From contig CM055873.1 of assembly GCA_029582165.1 (NCBI GenBank), positions 52,158,581 through 52,222,580 of the forward strand: a stretch of DNA of 64,000 nt, in the 5' to 3' direction. Positions 20,857-33,194 of the stretch are shown piece after piece. Position numbers and translations under genes: made by a program. The notes beneath the pieces were generated by a model, which did no database searches, had not been told where the DNA came from, and saw only the letters and a program-made list of their open reading frames with translations. Every line of letters begins with the position of its first letter. The stretch's first letter is position 1. The stretch is from Portulaca oleracea (lineage: Eukaryota; Streptophyta; Magnoliopsida; Caryophyllales; Portulacaceae).

Positions 20857-21237
20857 AGACAATAATAAACTAAATTTTAGGAGTATTATTGAATTTTTTT
20901 TTACTCTAATACACTGAATTTTGATGGTATTGGACAATAATGCACCCAGAACATCCGAACATGATGCGGTGGTGGTCTGACGTATTTTTCTTTTTTTCTT
21001 TTAGAAAAAATATATTAGACATCCTTCTTATATGTACTTTCTTATATGGCAAAAAGTTTTTCTGAAAAAATAGAAAAACGACACCTCAAAATAGGACCGT
21101 CACCGCGTCAACCACATTCGGAATTGTTCTGAGTTCATTATTGTCCAATACCCTCAAAATTCAGTGTATTAGTGTCCAAAAAGAAAGTCCAATGCATTAA
21201 TGTTCAATACTTTTAAAGTTCACTGTATTATGGTCCA
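20857..21237. repeat. Long inverted-repeat element (MITE-like), most complete copy
   Basis: The left arm reads ...CACTGAATTTTGATGGTATT then GGACAATAATGCACCCAGAAC. The right arm is its inverse: TTCTGAGTTCATTATTGTCC then AATACCCTCAAAATTCAGTG. Each arm is about 100 bp and itself holds two diverged copies of a unit, around a pyrimidine-rich then purine-rich core. Related copies: 14975-15275, 30120-30660, 55775-56070. No coding sequence; a transcript would fold into a hairpin. Confidence 0.65.
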
Positions 21238-21731
21238 AAATCTTAACTAAAATGAAAATAGAATAAAAGGAACTTAATTTTAGAGCAACTTGTACTCTTG
21301 TGCGATTGATTTTGTGTTGTCTATTTGCTTGTACTAATTTTTTTTGGCCCCCATGAATGAGCCTCTTCATGAACTCTAGTTCATGGGGGAAGGTCGCCTA
21401 TATCTGGATCCCCCAGACTGCGTTTTAGACGTGTTCATCTGAAAAATTGTTATTGTTATATATCATGTCTATTTGTTATCTTTCATTTTGTTGCCACATT
21501 ATTATTTTGGCAGATTTTTTATAGCATATGTGACAGTAAATTCTCAATCATTTGAGACTTCTAACAATTGAAAAAATAGATAAAAATCAACTAGAATTCA
21601 AACAACATAATGTATGATATTTCCCCTCAAATATAATATCAAAGACCGAAACTATAAATTGACTAATATGACATATTGTCAAGCACAAAATCTAGACATT
21701 TTGGAAAGAAGACCATGAAAATAGGATAATA

Positions 21732-21942
21732 CTCCCTCCGTCCCAACTTAATTGACATTTTGACTAAATTTTAACCGTTATTTACAAATTATAATGAGTT
21801 ACAATCTGAAATTATTCTCATTGTAAATTTTAGTAAAGTATTTCTCTAATGACAATAATTTTAAATTGTAAATCATTTTAATTTCTAAGTAATTAACGGT
21901 TAAAATTTTGTCAAAGTGACAATTAATTTGAGATGGAGGGAG
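21732..21942. mobile_element. Stowaway-type MITE
   Basis: Ends CTCCCTCCGTCCCAACTTAA and its inverse (...TTGAGATGGAGGGAG), flanked by TA (21730-21731 and 21943-21944). The paralogous spacer near 31175 continues without the element. The interior shows near-symmetry around AATTATTCTCATTGT. Confidence 0.85.
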
Positions 21943-22089
21943 TATGGAACATTTCCTTTCAAATGTTCTAAATCGTTTCTTGCTTTCTTTTTTTTGGTAT
22001 GCAAAAGGTGAGGAAACCCCTTTTCTTTATAGAGAAAGGAACCTTGCATGATAAAAAGACCATGAACTCACATTTTTTTAGCAAATGTG

Positions 22090-22515
22090 AATTCTACTAG
22101 GAGAGTCGTCGAAGTACTTTACATCCACGCCGCCCTGTTTTAAAGCTAATTTTGTCAATTTATCAACAACCTCGCTGACCTCCTTGTAACAGAAAGTCGA
22201 ACGGACTTCCCAAGCTGCCACCTTGATCCACATCTTGCATTGATTGACTAGGTTGGTAATCCCGGCGTACGTCCCTTATTTTAACCTCTCCCTTTATGAC
22301 ATGAATTGCCACAAGATAGATCGATTTTCAACTCGAGTTGATTGAAGCCCATGCCCTTGGCTATTTTGAGCCCACCATTCATGTTGTTTGATGTCCTAAA
22401 CCTTTCATGAAGCCTCAAATCCAATTTGCACCGCTCCACAAAAACAACAACATCCATTCCAATTTTTGGATCACCTTTTGCAGTTGTATCCGTGCAAACT
22501 GTTTCTTGCAAAATG
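22090..22515 (-). pseudogene. RNase H-like (RVT_3-type) protein remnant, copy A
   Basis: Read on the minus strand it gives QETVCTDTTAKGDPKIGMDV, GLKIAKGMGFNQLELKID, then, after a frame break, WIKVAAWEVRSTFCYKE-like and VDKLTKLALKQGGVDVKYF-like segments. This is the order of a plant RNase H-type domain: a strand with LELKID carrying the catalytic aspartate, then the late helix with ADKLAKLALE. Frame breaks and stops make it a pseudogene. Copies B (31325-31780) and C (56075-56790) have the same orientation and the same loss after LELKI, so the break predates their duplication. It may derive from a retrotransposon or from a domesticated gene. Confidence 0.55.
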
Positions 22516-23190
22516 ATTGGTTTTTATTAATGAATTTCCTTATTTTACAAAAATAAAAAACTTATACCAACCTATAAACATAAAAATTGTCATCGCAATT
22601 ATATCATTAATTGAAGTTTCATCATAAGTGTTTATGGATAATTTCACAATGAATTAGTTGGTCAGGCCAACAAATAGAAGGAAGGTGATGTATGGTCATT
22701 TACCCTACATTAAAATACAAGTCAACATTGGTGTATTTTGCATCATAAATCAAGCATTTAGACTTCGATATAAGTTTCTCATTACTATAGATCATAATAA
22801 GTTCAAGAAATAGAGGTTCACTTTAAATGATCGGAACTTTATTCTTGTAAAAATTAATTTTTTTAAAAAAAAGTTAAAAAACTAAATAATGGATGAAAAG
22901 AAGCTGAATTAAGGAGTATAGTAAAGTTAAATATTATATCCATAATTTGGATAGTTGAATTTTTTTTTGAATTTAGATCGTAATGGATTAAATGCTTCAT
23001 TAAACCTTATTGTGTTTTTTTTTTCTCTGTAAAATAGTAGATATCGAACAATTTCTAAATCTTAGATAAATTGAAATATAATAGTATTACCCTGTAAATT
23101 TTATAACTTTGGACCAAATTTCGGGGTATTGCTCTTTGAATTCATTGTTAAATATGTACTCCTAACAAGTCAACACGTATTGGTTACCAT
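22516..23190. other. Duplicated spacer, no gene
   Basis: AT-rich; 22516-22960 runs parallel to 56790-57440 (ATAAACATAAAAATTGTCA, GAATTAGTTGGTC, GTTCAAGAAATAGAGGTTCA). No coding signal. Confidence 0.5.
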
Positions 23191-23303
23191 TTCAACTCCA
23201 TCAACTTCAAATCATACCATTCTATACCTCACCGTTGTTTCCACAATTTCACCATACCGCACAATTTCGGCACCATACCAACTGCACAAAAGAACTGAGC
23301 CTT
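23191..23303. mobile_element. Right half of a GTTCTTTT-type MITE
   Basis: CA-rich interior (ACCATTC, CCGCACAATTTC, CACCATACCA) ending GCACAAAAGAACTGAGCC, the inverse of the GGC...GTTCTTTT terminus seen at 1398 and 9661. The left terminus was not found. Confidence 0.35.
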
Positions 23304-23374
23304 AATCAAGAAAAACAATAAAACGATATATAATTATTAATTACAATACTACAAAATCCGAAAAATTACTCGGA

Positions 23375-23712
23375 GGTAGCCCAATATTAGGGGAAACTAT
23401 TTTTTCGGTACCCCAACTTTTCAAAATTTATTTTGAGGTAATCTTAAATTTTGGGTTAGTAATTATTTGGTGCTTTTCCGGCCATCAATTTTATTAAGTG
23501 ACCAAAATACCCTTATTTTTCTTCTTCAAGGGTATTTCTTAAAAAAACGAAAGAACAAAGGTATTTCAGTCAATTAACTAAATTGATGACCGGAAAAACA
23601 TCTAATATTACTAACGAAAAACAAAGGGTACCCAAAAATGAGTTTTGAAAAGTTGGATTATCTGAAAAACATTTCACCAAAAGTTAGGGTACTTCGAGTA
23701 CCTTTTTGCTAC
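23375..23712. repeat. Long inverted-repeat element upstream of NLR-C
   Basis: The left arm carries CCCCAACTTTTCAAAATTTA and CTTTTCCGGCCATCAATTTT. The right arm carries the inverses AAATTGATGACCGGAAAAAC and TGAGTTTTGAAAAGTTGGAT. The arms are about 150 bp around a short core with AAGGGTATTTCTT. It has the shape of a long-TIR MITE. No ORF. Confidence 0.6.
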
Positions 23713-23795
23713 AAAATCAATAAATAGGAGGAGGGACTCTACAAATGGGGCAAGTCCCATTAGATTGAACAGCAAACAATAATCAAACTTTGGGA

Positions 23796-26700
23796 TTGGT
23801 GGTATGGGGAAACTGGGTCTCATACAATCATTGAAAAGATTGTAGGGCGAGATCTAGACAAGGCTGTAATAATAGAAAGGCTTTTTGATCACTCATCTAG
23901 TTTTGATGTGGTTGCCATTGTTGGGATTGGTGGTATGGGGAAAACCACAATAGCTCAATACGTTTACAATGATGACATAGTGAGGAAATACTTTGATCAA
24001 TAATGGTTGTGGGTTTATGCTACTCGAGCTTTTAGTGTCATAGAGATACTAGAGAAAATTTTAGTGTGTATGGATGAAGAAATACCACGCTCATATACAG
24101 TGGATAGCCTGCAGAACATCCTCCTAGAAAATATCAAGAAGCAAAAGTATTTCCTAGTCTTGGATGATGTATGGGATATTGATGGGAATTTGAGTTTAAA
24201 ATGGGAGGAAATGGGGAAATTACTTGTAAGGGGTGTAAGTGGGAGTAAGGTTCTCATAACCACACGTGATGAGAATGTAGCCACAACAATGGGGTGCACT
24301 CACTCATACAAGCTTAACGATTTTGAGGAATCAGAGGCTTGGATTCTCTTCAAACAGGTTGCTTTCACGCGGGGGCACTTGTCTGAGTTGGAGATAAGAG
24401 AGTTAGAGAAGATAGGAAAGGAGATTTTAGAAAAGTGCTCTCGTGTCCCTCTTGTTATTCGCATAGTAGCGGGTACTTTAAGTAAGAAGCCTAAAGTTGA
24501 GGATTGGTTGAAGTTTAAGGATGAGGAACTTTTGACTTTTACCAGTCGAGAAAGTAGCATCAATCAGTCCTTGAGGCTCAGTTATGATCAACTCGATCCA
24601 TGGCTGAAGCGATGTTTTGCTTGTTCTTCCTTGTTCCCTAAGGGTTACAAATTTGACAAGCATGAGATGATTTGCATTTGGAGTGCTTTCTGATATTTAA
24701 AAGCTCGATATGAAAATCAAACCTTGGATGATGCAGGGGAAGAATATGTGCACGGTCTCATGCAATACGGCTTCTTACAAGATGCACAAAAGGACGAGTT
24801 TGGGAGCGTAGAGAGTTTTAAAATGCATGACTTGATTCATGATCTCGCTCTCTCTGTCAGTCGAACAACTATAAGATGGTGAGTTCTCTTGAGTTTGAAG
24901 AGAGAGTTTGTCATGTGTCATTTAGTGAAGAAGTGAAGTTTGAAGGGGAACTCCCACATTCCTTCCTTAGAACAAAGGAGAAGTTGCGGTCACTTCTTGT
25001 GCTTCGGTCCCATAACAGTGAAGGATATCTACAACTAAAAGAATTGCCAAGATTTCAAAGTTTTAGAGCGTTAAGGCTGTCATTGATAGGGTTGAGGGAA
25101 GTCCCTTTCTCAATAACCAAGCTGATCCACCTAAGGTATCTGAACTTGTCACACAATTATTTCTCGAATCTCCCAGGCTCGGTCATGCAACTTATAAACT
25201 TGTTGTGTCTAGACCTCAGAGGATGTTGGGATTTAGAGAATTTACCAAGGGATATGAGCAAGCTGATGAAGCTAGAACACCTTCACTTGAAAGGGTGTTA
25301 CAAATTGACACACATGCCGTTGGGGTTCGAAAAGTTGAGCCATTTGGAAATATTAGACATGTATGTATTGGGCGAGAACCAAAGCAATGGCGAGGTGCTT
25401 GTAGGGGGGCTAGATGAACTTACTCACCTCAATAATCTCAAGGGTGAGTTGATTGTATCAGTGAATAGTGTTCCTGAGGGCAAGTTGGAATCAGGCAAGA
25501 AGCCAATCATGGAGGAGAAAAAGAAGCTAAGTTCTTTGTGCATATTTTTCAACCAATGGCAAATAATATCAAAAGAACATAGTGAGATGGTGTTGGATAG
25601 CTTAAAACCCCACGTTAATTTGGGATATCTATTTGTTCAAGGTTACAATGGGGAGAAGCTTCCAAGTTGGATGATGGAGTTAGGCTACCTTCATCAGCTA
25701 ACTAGGATTACGTTGGAAAATTTTGAAGGCTGTAGATATCTTTGTGCATTGGGAAGACTTCCTAGTCTCAAAGTCCTCCAACTTAGGGATATGAGTGTCG
25801 TGGAGTACATAGAGCAGAGTACAGTCGATACTCCTAGTCAGCATATTGCATCTCATCCCTTCTTCCCAAGCCTTGAAGAGCTCATTCTTTATAACATGCC
25901 GTGCTTAAAAGGAAGGAGCACCATCAAATATCATTATGCTTTCCCCAACTTGAAGAAATTGGAATTCTCAGGGTTGGGGTTGGAGGTAGTTCCAGGGGAA
26001 TTCCAAGGTGCATCCTCCCTTGAATCACTTAAGATTTGGTGGTGCCGAGAGTTGAAAGATATTCCAGAGTGGATTTACAATTTCACCAGTCTACGAAAGT
26101 TGGAGATTCTTGACTGTCCAAAATTGAGTTGGTTGTCGAAGCAGATAGCTCACCTATCCAACTTAGAGAGCCTTGATATAAAAGAATGCCCAAACATGAG
26201 GTGGAAGGGAAGAAATGAAGTAGGGAGTATGAAGTCAGAGCCCCATTGGATGCAACAAAGGGAGGGTACATACAAAGGCAAACAAGCATTGATTCCTCCA
26301 TTCCCTAACTTGAAGGAATTATTATTGTGGAATGTTGGGGTAAAAGTGATTCCTGATGAATTTCAAGGCATCTCATCACTTGAAACACTTTGGATTAATG
26401 AATGTTCAAAACTAAAGGATATACCAAAGTGGATTGGAAGCCTCAGCTACTCCCTCAAACAGCTTATAATTCAAATGTGTCCACAGTTGACATCATTAGT
26501 TGAGCAAATTGTAGCCTTTCCCAACCTCGAGGAACTTCAACTTGAGGGGTGCCCTAAGGTGGAGAAAATATGGGAGAAGGCAACAAATGAAGAAGAGGAG
26601 GAATCTGAATGGGGCACACATAATCCTTTCTTCCCAAACTTGAAGACATTGTTGCTTTGGGATCTAGAGATAAAAGTAGTTCCTAAAGAGTTTCGTGGCA

Positions 26701-26978
26701 TCTCCTCCCTTGAAACACTTGGCATTGAACGCTGGGGACAACTGAAGGAACTACCAGAGTGGATACACACACATACATCTCTCAAAAAGCTATGGATTGA
26801 AGAGTGTCCTAAATTGAGAAGGTTGCCAAAGCAGGTGGTCGACCTCTCCAACTTGGAGTATCTTAACATCAAACAGTGCCAGAGCCTGACGAGAAGATGC
26901 GAGAAGCCAAAAGGTGAAGATTGGCCACTCATTCAACATGTCCCGGATGTAGTCCTCGATTATGTCCCCCAAAGTTGA
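23796..26978 (+). pseudogene. NLR-C: broken CC-NB-ARC-LRR gene
   Basis: Close paralog of NLR-B lacking the coiled coil. It starts with a stray P-loop segment (GGGATTGGTGGTATGGGGAAA) fused directly to the sequence that normally lies upstream of the P-loop (TGSHTII.KIVGRDLDK), then runs on through a second, proper P-loop GIGGMGKTT. Lesions: TAA at 24001-24003 (three extra bases after FDQ), TGA at 24691-24693 (in WSALGY), and one base lost near 24861 just after the MHDLIHDLALSVS motif. From ATG 24876 the LRR part is open for 700 codons, with three super-modules and the usual C-terminus. Kinase-2, RNBS-B, RNBS-D and MHD are still legible. A complete receptor cannot be made; a transcript could still feed small-RNA control of the family, which is speculation. 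Confidence 0.9.
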
Positions 26979-27115
26979 AAAGAAACATTTTGATTTTGAT
27001 ATAGTTCCAATTGTATGTAAAAGGTGATAAAAGTAATTTAATAGTTTTCTTTCCAGCAAAATAACATTTAGGTAGTTAATGCTAATTCAGAGATGTTATC
27101 ATACTGGTCATAATG
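26979..27115 (+). repeat. Conserved NLR 3' flank, copy 5 (short)
   Basis: Keeps GTATGTAAAAGGTGATAAAA, TAGTTTTCTTTCCAGC and AATTCAGAGATGTTAT, then diverges. Closest to the flank after NLR-D. Confidence 0.6.
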
Positions 27116-28099
27116 GAGGAATATGTACAAATTAATAATGAATTAATAATATATACCTCTTACCTTTCATATCTGAGAAACATCAATTAACAAACGTAAT
27201 CTTTACTTTATATATAAATATATACTTTTCCGATTAGTCAATAACTTGGACATATTTGTTGACAAAGGTGCAACCAGAAATTTAAAGAAAAATATCAAAT
27301 TTATGCTCTAATTATATTCTCATTCTCATTTCATCTGTCATTTGTTAAACATTTTATAGTATCCAATGTCCTTTTTTTGACAAATAAACTCTTACATAAT
27401 ATTTTGTAAATAAGTCATAACATTATACTCTAACGATAGTATGCTCTATTGCCAATATAATGATATTACTTTTATATAATTAACATGTACATCTAAATGA
27501 CAGATAAAATGAAAATGAGGAGTATTATAGCCATCTAAACTAATATAAAATTTACCTGTATATACGAAACACAACCTACATCTTACCTAAAATACTAAAA
27601 TAAGTTTGAGCCGAGTATCGCGTAAGACCGTTGTTGAGTTATCCATTGTCAAAATAAATTACAAATGTATTAGTTTCCAATACCTCTAAAGTATAGTATT
27701 TATCGTCAAAGAAAAACGTTCAATACATTAATTATTGAACACTCCCGAAGTACAATTTATTAGCGTCCAAAACCTTTTTTAATTAATACGATAGAACCAT
27801 TATGTCAAAAGTCTAATATTCTTTTTTTTTTCGGTTGTTCAAAATAAAAGTTATTAGTAGAAAAATTTGTGATTTTCAAAATAAAAGTCCAATATTCTTT
27901 TAGTTTTTTTAGTCATCGGCATATCTCAAGCTTATGTAGGGGTGTCCACGGACACCCTTGGCCAAGGAAAATTTGTGATTTTCTAATATTATTCGGAAGA
28001 AATTTTCTTAATTGGAGCATGTGGACGCCGTAAAAAAAGTATCAAAAAACATAATAGGGGTGTCCAATTTAGTAGCAACCCAAAAACCCTAAAATATTG
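27116..28099. other. Intergenic, no gene seen
   Basis: AT-rich. Near 27640-27780 it carries degenerate units of the inverted-repeat family (TCCAATACCTCTAAAGTATAG, CAATACATTAATTATTGAAC). No coding signal. Confidence 0.4.
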
Positions 28100-28342
28100 C
28101 TCCCTCCGTTCCAAATTAATTGTCCAAGTTTAACTAATTTTAAATTTTGACTGTTAATTTATCAAACTATCTGTTGAGTTATTATATAAGACTATCATTA
28201 TTAAATTTTGGGTGAAAAATATTTTTACTTAAATACAATAATATTAATATTGTTAAGATAAAAAGTGAAAAAATAGTGGTCAAAATGCTGCATCGAAGAC
28301 CATGAAAAAGTAAACTGAACAAATTAGTTGGGACGGAGGGAG
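28100..28342. mobile_element. Stowaway-type MITE
   Basis: CTCCCTCCGTTCCAAATTAA at the left and the inverse (...AGTTGGGACGGAGGGAG) at the right, with TA after the right end (28343-28344) and TG before the left. Confidence 0.75.
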
Positions 28343-30119
28343 TACCAAATTATTTTTTTTATAATTAACAAACAGTGTAAGTCAATGAATTAGGTAATTG
28401 TGTATCAGTATTAGTTTAAGTTATAAACATCTAGTTAATGTGAAATTTCAATTTATTTGGTGGACATATTTATATGATGGTGTGAAATTTTGTTAAGCTT
28501 GTACGTGAATATGTTATTTAATATTTATTTTTATTGATATTTATTTATATTTTATTTTTTTTATTTTTTAAAAACGTTTATCTAATAAGAAATATATTGG
28601 ATACCCATAAATCGGATCTCTAGATCCGCTACAGTATTAACCATAATTATTAATATTGAGGAACAATTTTTAGAAACAAAAATTGTTTTGTGCAATGACC
28701 ATTTTAGTCATCCGCAATGGCGAGCGTGAGTTAAACTCATTCGATGGGATCCATATAACAATAAAATTAGGCATTAATTTAATAGAACTAATAAAAAAGT
28801 GATTAATAAAATAATCATTAATTGAAAAAATAGCCCTATAAAACTCACATATTTATAAAGTTCATAAAAAAATTGGTCAATAAAATATTAATAAATACTA
28901 TCTCGAAAGTATAATACTTAACTATTAAAAATATTATATAAAAAATTATTAATAGAAGAGTGACATTAGAAACCATTATAATTAATTAAGTGACAAATAA
29001 TATAAAATGAAGTACTAATAAATAATTTCCAAAAAAAAAAAAATTGTCCAACATCCATTTTAATCAACTTTGCTTTTGAAATTGTACAGAAACTTACAAC
29101 TTATTCTAGATCTAACTTTTAATTAACTTTGCCGTCTAACTTTGATTTTGATATCAACTCACTACCTCAACATCCCACCGTCCCTTATCTCAGATCTGCA
29201 ATATGGTCATTTGATACCAACCCACCTCCATAACAAGTGTAGTTGATGACCACTAGTGTATATACACTCCCCCTCCGGCCTCCGCCTCAACATTCCCTCC
29301 CCCCCTCTGCCTCAACATTCACCACCAAATAATTACCTCTATGGATGCTTTCAACTAAGTGAACAAGTTACAGAAACTCCACCAAAGGTTTCCACCATCT
29401 TCAAGTGCCTCCCTCAACGCTGCAGAAGAACATTCCAGATGAAATGCCGACTAATTCTACGACCACCCGCTTCGAGATCTTGAAACTCATCCCTACACTC
29501 CTTCACTTCCCCCTTTCTGATACGAACCAAAACCCTAGAAATCAAAATAGCAATGACCTAAATTCTAAACCCAGATGAAATGCCGACTAATTCTAGGGTT
29601 TCACGATATGGGTAGCTCCGAATCCAGTTGAATTTAGATGGGTTGTTCGATTAAAGATGAAGGGGGTAGGAGAAAGAAAAATTGAAGACAAAGGGATGAC
29701 GACGATGAAGATTAAACTTTTGAGGGCTGATTGGATTGAATTTTGAATGTTGAATCTGAATCTTGAAATGGGATTTGTTTTGGTTTGCCAGATGAAAAGT
29801 TGCTGTCAATTTCTAAGGATTGGAGTGTTAATGAAGGAGGCAGAGGTGGGGAAGATGAATCAGATAAAGAGAAAACGAAAAGAGAAAGGGAGAGAAGAGA
29901 AATGAATGTTTTGCTGTTATCGGGGTTTTCATTTTTTGGGAGGTGATTTTTGGGGAAAGAGCATATATTAATTTCCCAGCCACGCCTAGAGAGATGAGAG
30001 TAGAAGAAAGAGGAGAGAGAAAGGCCACTTGCCACATCAGATTGCCACCTGGAGTGAGTCACTGACTCAGTGAGTAAGTCAAGTTTTTTCCGATTTAGGG
30101 TTGTTAACAAAAAAAAATT
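28343..30119. other. Intergenic, no gene seen
   Basis: Very AT-rich to about 29040, then a less AT-rich stretch (29150-30060) with proline- and serine-rich frames on both strands that look like chance. Two copies of AGATGAAATGCCGACTAATT (29437 and 29573) form a small direct repeat. Origin not recognised. Confidence 0.35.
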
Positions 30120-30660
30120 GATTATTGGATTATAATAAATAAATTGTATTTTGGGGATGTTGCATAATAATGTGCCCAACTTTTTTTTCAGACAATTATA
30201 TACTATGCTTTAGGGCTGTTGGGCAATAATATACCTAAAAACAATTCTGACAATAACTAACTCGGTGGCGATCTAACGTGACGGGTCGAGGAGCAAAACT
30301 AAATAAGATATTCACAAAATTAATGGCATGTAAGTATGTCGAAACAAGCAAAGATGAATTTATTTGTTTTTAAAGAAAATAACATCGTCGGGTTACAGCA
30401 AAAGTGGAGTAATAATATGTTATTTTAAGAAAAATAAAATAAATCTCATTTGCATTGGTTTGGTCAAGATTTTAATTTTTTTTTCTATCACATAAGACTG
30501 CCACCAACTTTGTTACTGTCGGAATCATTTCAAGTGCATTATTATCCAACACCACTGAATTTGGTATAGTAGTGTCTGAGAAAAAAATTTTGCTGCATTA
30601 TTGTTCAACACCCCAAAAATACAATATATTATTGTCCAAAAATGAATGAATAATCATGTT
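30120..30660. repeat. Inverted-repeat element, diverged larger copy
   Basis: The left part has TGTTGCATAATAATGTGCCC and GGGCTGTTGGGCAATAATAT, then CTCGGTGGCGATCTAACGTG. The right part has TTCAAGTGCATTATTATCCA and TATTGTTCAACACCCC. Organisation resembles 20857-21237 but the core is different. Confidence 0.45.
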
Positions 30661-31324
30661 TTGTGTCCATATTGTTTTGAACAACTGAGCAACCATCATG
30701 TGTACTATTACGTGGTTTATTTATTTATAAATTTTTTCAATGAAAGTTATATTTTATAAGTCATCAAACTACATAATTTAAAACAAAAATAGAATACAAG
30801 GAACTTAATTTTAGCAACTTGTACACTTGTGTGATTTGATCTTGTGTTAAACACTTGCTCGTCCTACATTAAAATGCCATGTTTCTTGTTTATTTGTTAG
30901 CTGTCATTTTGTCGTCACTTATTATTTTTGTAGATTTTTATAGCACATGTGATGTAAATTCTTAGTCATTTAAATCTTTTAACAATTGAAATATATATTT
31001 TCTCAAAAAAAAAACAATTGAAATATATAAATAGATAACTAGAATTCAAATTACATCATTTATGATACTTCCCCTCATATATTATATCAAAGACCAAGAC
31101 TATAAATTGACTAATAAGACATTGTGGGGTGCAAATCGATCTAGACATTTTGGAAGGAAGCCTATGAAAATAGGGTTTTTAAGAACAAAATACATGCTAT
31201 TTCCCTTCAAATGTTCTAAATCATTTCTTGTCCTTTTTTTTGGCGCAAAAGATCGAGAAAAACCTTTTTATTTAGACAGGGAGGAGCCTTACATAATTAA
31301 AAAGACCATTTGCTCTCGTATTAT
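30661..31324. other. Duplicated spacer, no gene
   Basis: Parallel to 21240-22090 (TTTATAGCACATGTGATGTAA, TTCCCCTCATATATTATATC, GACATTTTGGAAGGAAG), but without the Stowaway insertion. It serves as empty-site evidence for both spacer MITEs. Confidence 0.5.
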
Positions 31325-31780
31325 GGAGCACGTGTTGAATTTTCTTAGGAGGATCGTGGAAGTACTTTACATCCACACCTCCCTTTTCTAAAGCTAATTT
31401 TGTCAATTTATCAACAATTTCACTACCCCTCTCGTAACAGAAAGCTACATGGACTTCCCAACCTGCCAACTTGATCCACATCTTGCATTGATTGGCTATG
31501 TTGGTAACCATCGCATCCCTGACTTCAACCTCTCCCTTTACGAGATGGATTGCCACAAGATTGTTTGATTTTCAACTCGAGTTGATTGATGCCTATGCCG
31601 TTGGCTATTTTGAGCCCGAATGCCACAACTTGAAGCTCAACCATTTATGTTGTTCGATGTCCTAGACCTTTCATGAAGCCTCGAATCCAATTTCCATCGC
31701 TTCATGAATAACACCGCCACCCATTCCAAATTTCCACTCACCTTTTGCGGTTGCTCCAGTGTAGATTGTTTCATGCTAAA
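31325..31780 (-). pseudogene. RNase H-like (RVT_3-type) protein remnant, copy B
   Basis: Best preserved copy. The minus strand gives KGEWKFGMGGGVIHEA, VELQVVAFGLKIANGIG, INQLELKI, then in another frame AIHLVKGEVEVRDAMVTNIA, NQCKMWIKLAGWEVHVAFCY and ERGSEIVDKLTKLALEKGG. These correspond to the EL...AL helix, the LELKID strand and the late VADKLAKLALE helix of plant RNase H-type domains. The catalytic DNA near LELKI is shifted out of frame, and a stop precedes MVELQ. No promoter or intact start. Confidence 0.6.
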
Positions 31781-33194
31781 TGATTGGTTTTCATTCATAA
31801 TTCAGCCCTAATTGTGTTGGCCAACTTAGCCTTCCAAACATATCCCACGAATTGGAACACCGAACACGACCACAGCTAACAGTAAGCCCATGTTGGAAAA
31901 CATGCATATATGGTTTATGACTATACCCTACGTAACAAATGCGCAGATAAACTCAGCCCGGGATGGGTTCTCAATTGGGTTTGCGTTGTAATCCCATGGG
32001 TTGGACTTCGGCGCATACATATTGAGCCTTGAAAAGATAACCCACACTATGACTACACTAGAATAATCCCCATGTTGGTATGCATGGTTTGTGACTGTCA
32101 CCCATGACCCATATAAACCCCGACAAATATATAGGTGAACATATCATAGGTTGGATTCTCTATGGTGTTCAATTGAGTTCGCATTGTAAGCGTAGAGATT
32201 GAGCTACGATACATACATATTGGCCCTTAAATAAATTTAGACAACATAATTAACATGACAACCTATTACCCCTACTTACAAAATAAATCAAAATTATTTT
32301 CTTAGTCAAACCTTCACTGATTGATGGCAACACTAAACTAATAATAAATGATAGTCTATGATAAGTCTTTTGTAAGACAACACTTGAGAACAATTTTCAC
32401 TTTAACTCTATAGGTTTAATTAACGAGTCATATCCCTTTTACTCGTGCTATGAATTTCTAGGAAGCATCATTATTTGTCATCTGTAACTGGTATATAGCA
32501 TCAGATTTAGTCTTTTGTAAAGAAAAATTAAATTACCAGTTCATTTGGCATGGATTGCTTTCCCACTTCTGCTAAACATACAAATGTGTTCTTTTCTCTA
32601 TATATTTTGAACCAAAGCAAGAAAAAATTACATAATTTCAATGCTTGCCCTACAAATTGTACTACAACCAACCACTCTCCATCTCTAATACATGCATAGT
32701 CAAGAAGGAAAATTATTCTTCTTTTATTAAAAAAATAGAAAAGAACCAGTACTCTGAAATTTTGCTTTGGGCGAAATATAGAAGGGTCAAATACAACAAT
32801 TACTTCAAAATTGCAATTTAGAGAAACATGTTAATTTCAATTGACTCAAGATTTAAAATTATTAGTGACCTACTACTCTATGGAAAAGAAGTGGAGAAAA
32901 TTTAATGAGACATTTTTTACTATAGTATATTACATTATAAGTTGAAAAAAATAATCTTTTATAACTATCGAGATTATGACATTCTTACTTATAAATTATA
33001 ATCAAGTTTACTCCGTTTCTTTTTTAAAAATTTGGGTAACTAGTTTGTTCCATTTCTTTAACAAAATGGCAGATTATATTTTGAACAATCTAAACAGAAT
33101 AATCAATACTATTTCAAAGCATGAGTACAAAGCTAATCTTTAGAACAAAAATGGAAGGAATGGCTTGATCAAGGAATATGAATTAGCAAGGTTG
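31781..33194. other. Intergenic, no gene seen
   Basis: Two related blocks near 31930-32060 and 32080-32220 both read ...TTCAATTG(G/A)GTTYGC(G/A)TTGTAA... then ...ACATACATATTG, a diverged tandem duplication of about 150 bp. The rest is AT-rich without ORFs. Confidence 0.4.

Noticed and set aside
29712..30179. 155-codon minus-strand frame rich in serine and leucine
   Set aside because: Low-complexity, no domain, no supporting start context; ends inside an inverted-repeat element.
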